From NCBI GenBank assembly GCA_014155875.1, contig JACEFZ010012651.1:116001-180000 (forward strand): a stretch of 64,000 bases of DNA, written 5' to 3'. The translations under genes were made by a program, and so were the position numbers. Below, piece after piece: positions 56,191 to 64,000 of this stretch; position 1 is the stretch's first letter, and every line of letters starts with the position of its first letter. This DNA comes from Cepaea nemoralis. Taxonomy: Eukaryota > Mollusca > Gastropoda > Stylommatophora > Helicidae. A model generated the notes under the pieces. That model saw only the letters and a program-made list of their open reading frames with translations, was not told where the DNA came from and ran no database searches.

Positions 56191-58319
56191 CACACCCTCC
56201 CCTCCTGTGTTGCGTTACAAACTTTGACTCATGGTTGTGACGCAAGAGGTTTCTAAAAATTAGTGTATCTAAGTTTTGTCAAAGACTCCTGATAACTTGG
56301 TTCTGGGTATCCCAATAGACCTCTACTGACTATTGTCACAGTGTAGTATCACTTTACTTGGCTACTGCTGATAGCCACAAACTTGTTTGGTTGGCGTGAG
56401 CCCTCTTCTCAATCGAAATATTATATAATTAGAGGTTTGTCTGAACCGGACCGTTGTCTTATAAGACCTGCCCTCAAATAGTAAATTAACTCACTACCCA
56501 TACAAAGTTGACTTTCTTAGGGTCAACACATGAATTGCTTCATGTCCCCCATATAATATTAAAACACCTCTTGCACGAGCTGTGTGCGACAGGCTTTACC
56601 TATCTCGCTTCCGCGTGTAAAGTTATCTTTCACTGTTAAGTTAGTGTTTCGTTGTCTTTTGTGTCCCCTGACCCGAAGTTATATCCCTTTGTTCTAAAAA
56701 ATGTATGTGCTTTACCTGTGTGTTTTCCTGGTTGTTTGCGTGTTTGAATCTAACTAATAATATAATTTAACTCCTAACATGTGTGTCTGTCTATAAATAT
56801 GTATGCAAGCTAGTTTTCAAGTGCCATAATTCGGTTAAATGTGGCCACAAACAAGTGTATAACACTAATTCGTGACTACGTTTCCGTCATATGAGACTTA
56901 AAATACTTTATCTAAGTTTTACTCTAAACTACACACAAAACATTTAAGACAGCACATAACAACATTGAAAACAAACGTTACGCAGACAAATAATAAAAAG
57001 TCGCGCTGAGTGGCAGAAAAAATCCGCTGGTTGCCTTCACTCTCCATTGTATAATTACCATTTTCTCTCACTTTCACACTTCTGTCACACATCTTTTATT
57101 CTCAAATTATTTAAAAACCTTGAAGTGACACTGTACAAGTTTAGCTCAGTTTGAAGAGAGTTGAGCTTCATGACTGTGCTTAGGTTACTGCACAAGTCAT
57201 GTATTTACAAACTATTTACATGGATGAAATAGGGTTGATAGTTTTTACCCTGATATTATTAAACACTATATTCTAATGAACTACTAATACTAATTCTCTA
57301 ACTATCTATATTCTATTTTGTTGTACAAAATTTATCTAATTTAAGGGAAGTAATCTAACTATCTAAAAAAATTAAAATGATGTGAAATGAGTTATGTATC
57401 TTTATGAAATGGGTAATGTAAAATGTAACAGAAATTCTAAATAATGTTTTTAATGTTTAAATGAAACAAATATAATGGATATTTTTATTCTACATGGTCT
57501 AAATGATGTATGTTCATAAGTATAATCCTTTTATCCTATAAAGTGTAACCTATTTTTAGTTCTAAATGAGGTTGTTAAAGTGTTCATAAAGATGGAATGA
57601 AATAAAATGAAATTAAATGACTAAATGGTGTTGTTTCTATCTTAAGCTTTTTATACTAATCTTTAATTTGCTGTTATTACGTTTAAAGTACTATCCTAAT
57701 CTACGTTTATGCTAAGTAAGTGGGTAAATTAATGATTTATGTAAACTACAAAAAAAAATCTATTCTATTCCTACATCTAATCTAAATCTATATTAAAGTA
57801 ATTAGTCTAAATATAATTTACCACTATCTTAAAACCGTTATATTACATATCACAATAAGTATATATACATGATGTCTATTTACCTCAGGTTAGTGTTTGC
57901 CATAACGTATAGAAATTGTTTTCATTGGCATAGTTCATATATACACACTTATCCTGGGTATGCTATCTAGACTACACAGTCATACTTGTGTCCTATGGGT
58001 ATTTTTACACTCGTTGAGTCCGCTGGTGTCGTAGACAAGTATCTTCGTGTCTGTTATTTCACAATGTTCTGACACTGTTCTGATATAAGTAACACAGGTG
58101 ATTCACCGGAGCACAAATGGAGCATAGTAAGTAACGAGCTGTCTATGTACACACGGTGATTTCCTTGTTCTTGGCGCACAGTTGGTCATTCTGCTGTCTA
58201 CGGACACATGGTAGTTCACCGTCTTAGCACATAGTTCTGATCCTGATGTCTATGTACACAAAAGTATATTCTACACAGGATACGTTAAGTGTATAGTAAA
58301 TGAACATTTCTTAAACTAC
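56191..58319 (-). other. element 2 long 3' non-coding region
   Basis: 2.1 kb, AT-rich, no ORF; begins (minus sense, last) with polypurine tract AGGAGGGGAGGG near 56,195-56,210. Blocks are shared with element 1, including the GTTGACCCT-AGAAA-GTCAAC inverted repeat (about 56,505-56,530). Confidence 0.6.
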
Positions 58320-59792
58320 TTATTCGTGTGGAATATCAGGTATTTCTACCTCAGATGGTCGACTAAGGGTATCAGCAAGGATGTTGTCCCTACCCTTAAT
58401 ATGCTCTATACTAAAAGTATAATTATGTAATATTAACGACCACCTGTAGATGCGGTCATTCCGATGTACCCCACTCTGTATGACCGTGATCGGGGAGTTG
58501 TCAGTCTGGACCACAAAGTGATTACCCGCCAGAAATCGATGCAACTTCCTCACCGAATAGATGACGCTTAGGGCTTCCAACTCTGATATGGAATATCTGG
58601 ACTCAGCCGGTGTGATCTTGCGGCTCACGTAGCAAATCGGATGGAAAAAAAATTGATGGAAATAAAATTGGCCTACTACTTCAGCGATGGAAATCCTGCT
58701 GGCATCTGTCCTAAGATAATAAACGAGCCTAGGATTAGGCAAGCGGAGGATTGGTACATTACTAAATAGGATTTTCAATTTTGACAATGCAGAAATTAAT
58801 AATGCATCTTTGACATCTAATTCTACTGATGCTTTTAAAACATTTGAAAATACACTTGTAATCTCAGCTAAGTTCGGTATGAACTTGCTATAATAATTTA
58901 CTAAACCCAAAAGACTCATGACCTGCTTCTTTGTTGTAGGCATGGTCAGGTTCATAATTTTGGTAATAATTCTATTGTCAGTTTTCAGTTGTCCTTGTGA
59001 AATGACATGACCCAAAAAATCAATTTCTTGTAGGCCCAATTCGACTTTGCTCGGTTTGACAGTGAGACCGAAGAGTCGCAACCTATCGAAGACATGTCTT
59101 AGTTTCAGTAAGTGTGTTGTCCAGTCCTCTGTATGGACACAAATATCATCTATATAGGTCACTGTATTCGTCACTCCATGTAGCAAATCTCTAGTTAAGC
59201 GTACGAACGTGGCAGGAGCATTACGAAGTCCGAAAGGAAGAAATCGCCACTCGTAAAGACCTAGAGGTGTTGAGAATGCAGTAAGATGGATAGATTGAGT
59301 CTGCATAGGGACCTGCAAATATCCCTTAGTAAGGTCTAATTTAGAAAAGATTTTGGAGGTGGACATATCCAGAATAAGATCTTCGCAGGAAGGAATTGGT
59401 TCTGCGTCGATCTTAGTGACATTGTTGAGTTTTCTATAGTCCACACAAAGACGAATGGTAGAGTATTTTTTCTTGACCAGGACGATTGGAAAGGAGTACT
59501 CAGATGTAGATTTTTGAATGATTTAACTAGCTTCTAAATTAAGAATTTCCTTATTTAGATTTTCCCTATAGCTAAGTGGGATAGAGTACGGCCTGCATTT
59601 GATAGGCTTCGAGTCCGAAAGAAGGATGGAGTGCTCGATTCTGTCCGTCCTACCTGGAATGTCGGAAAATATGTCCTTATATTCAGTCACTAATTCTATT
59701 ATCTGTCGTCGTTGTTCTTCTGTCAGTCCCGTTTCTAATCGTATACAATCTAATGTAGCAGTCTTGTCTACAATTGGAACGGGTAGTTCCAT
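58320..59792 (-). pseudogene. reverse transcriptase-RNase H of element 2
   Basis: A single frame from 59,792 to the stop at 58,320, broken only by TAA at 59,521-59,523. The upstream part has LTEEQRRQIIELVTEYKDIF and SKPIKCRPYSIPLSYRENLN (the RT approach). Then come VDYRKLNNVT, FSKLDLTKGYLQVPM, FLPFGLRNAPATFVRL, the catalytic box TYIDDICVH, FLGHVISQ and LLGLVNYYSKFIPN. RNase H follows: RTDASRISIAEVVG, YSISELEALSVIYSV, FVVQTDNSPI and IEHIKGRDNILADTLSRPS, ending IPDIPHE. Nothing follows RNase H, i.e. no integrase at the 3' side, where most Ty3/Gypsy elements carry it. Confidence 0.88.
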
Positions 59793-60120
59793 CCCGTCGT
59801 CGTCTACCTGAATTCACTACGGTTGTAGTGCTAAGTGCGTTTTCTGTAATCTCACTAAGTGTATGCATCTCGTCGGATTTGCCAGTCTCGCTAACTAGTG
59901 TATTGCGTTGTGTATGTCTGTCGTCTCATCCAAAGGTGTGGGTGCATTGTGTTCGTCTGTCACTATTTCTATCTTTTGTCGTGAAAAGTAGGGTTTCAAC
60001 ATGTTGATATGAAATATCTTTAAGTGTCCGTTTATCGATATTTCATAATCGACCTCCGAAATTTTTCGTACCACTTTGAATGGCCCTTGCCATGAGGCAA
60101 TAATAAATTCTGTTTGTCTG
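59793..60120 (-). pseudogene. integrase C-terminal GPY/F module of element 2
   Basis: Across one frame change near 60,075 the minus strand reads GPFKVVRKISEVDYEISING and HLKIFHINMLKPYFS (about 60,080-59,988), the diagnostic GPY/F module at the C-terminus of Ty3/Gypsy integrases. An acidic tail with stops follows. It lies between protease and RT. The zinc-binding and DDE core are gone. Confidence 0.75.
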
Positions 60121-61205
60121 GAAGTAACAGCAGTATGTCTTGATCTGGTTCAAGATTACTAGTTATAGCACCTTTGTTGGGACTGTGATGTTTGAGGATA
60201 TCTGCACTGTTCACTGGAGTTAGTCCATTTTCCTCCTCCCAGGCGGATATTTCTTCATCTGTGCAGTGCCTTAGCTGGGGTAGACACCCAAGAATTAAAT
60301 CAGTACAAGGGGTGTCTAGTATTGCACACGTAAATGTACCAGAAGGAACGGGGTGTTATACGGGCTCTTGCCAGAGGATAGGTTTCTATATTACCAGAAA
60401 AAGTACGGCATTTTACAGAGTCACCAGTATAATCCTTTGGATTAATAAGTTCCTTTTTAACACCAATAATAGAGCTCCCACTGTCAAGAAAACATCGGCA
60501 TGGCTTGTCATTGACCATTGCATAGTGAAACAATAGATTGCCTCTGGAGGCTATAGCTGCATTTGCATTCTCCAAGGAGGATGTTACAATATGTCCACAT
60601 GTAAGTTTGCCATCTGCATGAAATTGGTGACATTGGTCACAGTTGTCAAAGCTTAATACATCGCTTACACAACAAACAACTTCAGATTGATTAAAAGGTA
60701 ATACATTCTCGATATCACACTCAGTCTCACTACCACTATCAGAAGATGTATCAATCAAAATAGCATTGTTGGCCTTCATTCTTTGGCGGCCTAGGCACTT
60801 ATTCGAATAGTGCCCGTAGCTAGAACAGAAGAAGAATTTGACTGCACGCCTGTATGCAGTTCTTTTGTTTTGTTGCTTCTTAATGACCATCTGAAGATGT
60901 GTCGGATAGTTTGGTGATTTATCACACATAGAATAAGTGTCATGAAAAAGTTGACAATAGACACATTTCGACACCTTTTTATCTTTCTTGTCGACTCTAT
61001 GAAATGTTTTTTTGTTGCTCTGATAGCTTTTAGGTTGGTCCTTAGCAAAAGAAACTATTTCAGAGTCGTTATTTGCTGTCTTAAAAATATCTCTATTTGA
61101 GGAAAAATATGCAGAGCCTTTCTTTTCAAATTGTTCTATGGTCTCAATGTCTGACTGCTGCAGGAATTTAGCGAAAGGAGACAATCTATAAAGCTCTGTC
61201 TGCAC
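60121..61205 (-). pseudogene. truncated Gag-protease of element 2
   Basis: The frame from 61,205 enters the middle of Gag (FAKFLQQSDIETIEQFEKKG, equal to about residue 310 of element 1 Gag). It has knuckle 1 CVYCQLFHDTYSMC and a second knuckle CSSYGHYSNKC in which the first Cys of the canonical pattern is replaced by Phe (KFFFCSSYG). The protease motif is CFLDSGSSIIGV. A frame change near 60,345 leads to DLILGCLPQL and a remnant ending near 60,121. The first third of Gag, including the coiled coil, is deleted, so the ORF start is not the native one. Confidence 0.75.
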
Positions 61206-61285
61206 ACGCCATTGTCACTAACGTAAATTAAACCCTGTGATTATCTAGCTGTAATACTAATTTAGAGCCGTGGGTGAGTGTTTTA

Positions 61286-61321
61286 GCTTGAACGATTGTC
61301 CAAGCCACACTTCTGACACCA
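61286..61321 (-). promoter_or_regulatory. tRNA-Leu-type primer site plus hairpin, element 2
   Basis: Minus-strand TGGTGTCAGAAGTG at 61,321-61,308 is a 14-nt match to the complement of animal tRNA-Leu 3' ends and lies 13 nt after the LTR. It is followed at 61,305-61,286 by a hairpin with arms GCTTGGAC and GTTCAAGC (one G-U pair, loop AATC). Confidence 0.78.
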
Positions 61322-61334
61322 CTTTATCCTAGCC

Positions 61335-61934
61335 TGTCAGCAACCGATGTCACAGGCATTCTAGGATACTTCTCTCGCACCCCACAAAAGACTTGCTAGT
61401 CGTACGAGAGGAATTGATTACACATTTTATTTCCACTGGCTCTTTGCATCACATCAATGTACAACAAACAGTCGCTAACAAATCACACAAGAATAAATGC
61501 ACAGAACTTCCTATCACTAGTCGTATCCTAACCCTATTGCTAATCTATCTACTCGGCTAACGAAACAAGCATCGCTAAGCGATGTTATCACTATGAAGTC
61601 TGTGTCCCGTCTGATTCTACTCCGCGTACTGTTTATACAGTACACGGAAGGACTTGGGGCGCACTACGGCTTTTTGCGTGCGGGCCTCATTCAGCACGCT
61701 CGAGTAGTGGCCTCTCTTGAGTGACACTCTAGTTTCACGTTGCCGTGATCATGCCGTGACCAGAGTTGCTAACTCTCTGGTTGACACCTCCGTGTCTCAT
61801 GAGAGAACTAATTACTAGTTCCCCTTCCTACCACCTACCCTGTCCTCATGTAGGGGCACTGAGTTACCTCTAATCTACTTGAGGTAGACCACTCGATCAG
61901 GGTGGTCTTCCTCTCTATACTTGAGTCTTTGACA
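61335..61934 (-). repeat. 5' LTR of element 2
   Basis: 600 bp, about 1.5 percent substitutions relative to the 3' LTR. Confidence 0.95.
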
Positions 61935-62050
61935 TATGTTGTGGGCTTCCTCTCTCCTGACTCATTTGTACACTATACGAGAAGAATCACCATTGTGGGA
62001 TGTAACATCAATAACATTAGATATGAGAGGAATCATCAATGAGGGACGTT
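61935..62050 (+). repeat. family A repeat, copy 7 (distal end)
   Basis: TATGT, then TGTGGGCTTCCTCTCTCC matching TTGTGGTCTTCCTCC at 25,745, then AACATCAATAACATTAGATA and AGGAATCATCAATG. It marks the same distal boundary as the copy at 25.8 kb. Confidence 0.65.
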
Positions 62051-62345
62051 GTCACGGAATTACTGAGACGCCTAACTAGAATGATGGATTGCCCGAGACA
62101 GCCGTCTCTAGGCGCCGCAACCCTTTGTTGTTGGGAAAGGTTTTCCCAGATCAAACGCCGACCAGAAGCCTTTGAGTGCAGGGAAGGATTTCCCTGACCA
62201 AAGCAAGACCAGTCGGTAAATTGTTTACCCGACCAGGAATGAGAGAAAGAGTTTCTAGGCATCTGGTTCTGGCCAGGTCAGTGACGTCATCAGACACACA
62301 ATTCTCGGCAGTGAAAAACAGTTTGCAGTCAATGGGCTGAATGAT
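62051..62345. other. unassigned, with three short hairpins
   Basis: No ORF. Three palindromic stems: GGGAAAGGTTTTCCC (62,133-62,147), GGGAAGGATTTCCC (62,181-62,194) and GGTAAATTGTTTACC (62,215-62,229), each followed within a few bases by a GACCA- or GATCA-type string. TGACGTCA lies at 62,281-62,288. Confidence 0.5.
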
Positions 62346-62349
62346 TTAA

Positions 62350-63780
62350 AACGGAATGGAGTGTTAAGCTATTCCTGTTCCAATAGGAAAAAGAAAACTA
62401 CTGTATCCCGTGTCGATTAAAGTCGACGAACATTTGTCCATTTGTGAATTAGTGGTTTCACTCTGGACAGGACTAGATTCTTCTTCTTCTTCTTCAGCGT
62501 TTCGAACCATTGAGGTTTCTTTGATGCAGAAACAAGCCGTCTCCATTCGTATCTCTGGTTGACCTTCTCTTGCCCGTCGTTGATTCCAAGTGCTTGTAGG
62601 TCTGCAGATAATTATCTCTCCACCGTCTTCTTGGTCTACCTCGGGGTCTACGGTCATTTATCTCCTGAGTTTAAGCGAGTTTTGTTTCCCTATTATCTTC
62701 CATTCTTTCTATATGCCCCAGCGATTGTAGTCTATTAGCCTTCATGATACCAGTGATTAGCGGGGGACTTAAACAGATCGTAAATGTCTTTGTTACTGCT
62801 TCTTTTCCACTCTCCACTTTGTGTATCCCTAAAGGATCCAAAGATGCGTCTTAAAACTTTGTTCTCAAAGGTTTGTAGCAAGACTTCGTCGCCTTTCGTT
62901 GTACTCCAGGTTACAGAGCCATACTGCACAATTGGTCTGATCAGTGTTTTGTATATTGTGATTTTGGTGTTACGAGATAACGCATTTGATTTTAGTAGAT
63001 GTTTGTAGTGCATAGTATATCTTATTTCCAGAATTGATTCTAGTTTGTATTTCTTCCCTTATGATGTTGGAGTAGTTGAAGATTGTACCCAGGTATTTGT
63101 ATGTTTCCGTTCTTTTAATGGTCATATTATCTATTTGTATGTGGCCAGAGTTTTTAGCCATTCCTTCTGTTGAAATTACATATATTCTGTCTTATCTTGG
63201 CTGATAACCAGCTCCATCTGTTGGGCTTTTTCCCTTAAGTGAGTCAATATTTCCAATGCCTTTTGTTCATTACCCCTATAATATCTATATCATCTGCATA
63301 ACCAAGCAGCTTAGATGTTCCTCAAATATCAGGTCTCCTTTACCTTCCTTACAACTTTCTCTAGAGCCAGATTGAAGATTAGCGGCGATAGTGCATCACC
63401 CTGTTTCAAGCCAGATGTTATTTGGAAGGGTCTGATTTCCTGCCTTTATATGTTACTATATTATAAGTATCTTCCATGCATAGTCTGGTCATGTTGATTA
63501 ACTTATTTGGTATTCCAAATTCCTGCATAGCATTTCATAGACTATTCCTATGGACACTATCATAAGCCGTTTTAAAATCTACAAAAATGTTATGGAGATA
63601 TCTTTTATATTCCAAGTTTTCTCGGCTATTTGTCGTAAGATAAATATCTGATCTACTGTTGATCTGTTCTGTCTAAAACACGCCTGGTAGTCACATAATA
63701 TGTCTTCTGAATATGATTTTAGTCTTACATAAGGTATTAATAGATAGAGATTAGGTATAAGTATTACTAGGCAGGAAATT
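62350..63780 (-). pseudogene. LINE reverse transcriptase, decayed
   Basis: In minus-strand order: YQACFRQNRSTVDQIF and LRQIAEK (about 63,695-63,640), the catalytic region GYADDIDIIG (about 63,305), then the thumb NMTIKRTETYKYLGTIFNYS (about 63,130), TIYKTLIRPIVQYGSVTWST (about 62,965) and LRRIFGSFRD (about 62,860). The C-terminal part runs to about 62,400 with RRPRGRPRRRW-like codons in another frame. Many stops. A different subfamily from the RTE-like copy at 42-43.8 kb. Confidence 0.7.
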
Positions 63781-64000
63781 GACTATGCACCATTGGGAGA
63801 TACTTGGAATTGAGCGTAGTGATGGGGCGTTGTGGAAACCTATTATAGGAGCTTCATCAGCTGCAGGTTGATGCGTTGCTTAAACTAGGTTGAGTGATAT
63901 ATCGTTTAACTCAGCATGTTAAGAACAATGTCGTGGGGTGATATCCAGTGAGATTGGGGGTGGTTTGGGGGAATAAAGGAAATGACCATGGTAGGATCTT
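63781..64000. other. no recognisable feature
   Basis: End of window; nothing identified. Confidence 0.4.

Larger units (their letters stand above)
55593..61934 (-). mobile_element. LTR retrotransposon 2, Gypsy-type (Gmr1-like order)
   Basis: 6,342 bp with LTRs at 55,593-56,190 and 61,335-61,934, flanked by TATGT (55,588-55,592 and 61,935-61,939). The uninterrupted target is seen at 25,745. In minus-strand order: LTR, primer site, truncated Gag, protease, integrase C-terminal module, RT-RNase H, long non-coding region, polypurine tract, LTR. LTRs differ by about 9 substitutions and 4 single-base indels, so it is older than element 1. The Gag N-terminal third and the integrase core are deleted. 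Confidence 0.92.

Overview
This window looks like repeat-rich intergenic DNA from an invertebrate animal genome. The evidence is (TA)n and (CA)n microsatellites, several decayed non-LTR retrotransposons, Gypsy-type LTR retrotransposons, a Penelope-like element, hAT elements, tRNA-derived SINE-like repeats and a complete but broken Polinton/Maverick. I recognise no host protein-coding exon and no functional tRNA or rRNA. The mixture fits a marine invertebrate, possibly a mollusc or other lophotrochozoan, but the sequence alone does not settle the species.

Layout. 0-9.2 kb: a Gag relic (minus strand), a decayed hAT transposon, two copies of a dispersed repeat (here 'family A', marked by a conserved GGCACAT...ATGTGCC hairpin), and a (TA)n tract of about 230 bp. 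9.2-23.8 kb: a 14.6-kb Polinton with inverted terminal repeats beginning AGTAGTATA. Its relics, left to right, are a Cys-rich small protein, a membrane-associated protein, two uncharacterised virion-type genes, two tandem penton-like genes, the major capsid protein, the packaging ATPase, several small conserved genes, a retrovirus-type integrase and a protein-primed-type DNA polymerase B. Nearly every gene carries frameshifts or stops, so it is a fossil. 23.8-33 kb: more family A copies and a minus-strand LINE with endonuclease, RT and RNase H, its RNase H split by a solo LTR with a CTAAG target duplication. 33-46 kb: foldback MITEs, a hAT MITE with an 8-bp target duplication, a higher-order minisatellite, a Penelope-like element in head-to-head orientation, SINE-like and LINE fragments, and a 5'-truncated RTE-like LINE.

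46-62 kb: two related Gypsy-type LTR retrotransposons inserted into one copy of family A. Element 1 (46,029-54,201, plus strand) has 603-bp LTRs differing at 3 sites, TSD ACGTT, and an intact 836-codon Gag-protease ORF running into an integrase zinc-binding domain, but only remnants of RT. Element 2 (55,593-61,934, minus strand) has LTRs of about 600 bp, TSD TATGT, and an RT-RNase H ORF with a single stop. In both, integrase-type modules lie upstream of RT, the order known for Gmr1-like Ty3/Gypsy elements, and both carry a tRNA-Leu-type primer binding site followed directly by a hairpin whose stem is kept despite base changes. 62-64 kb: a further LINE on the minus strand.

No new cellular system is evident. 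The most informative signals are the integrase-before-RT order with the primer-site hairpin, the complete Polinton fossil with its duplicated penton-like gene and 11-bp phased repeats, and the conserved hairpin of the family A repeats.
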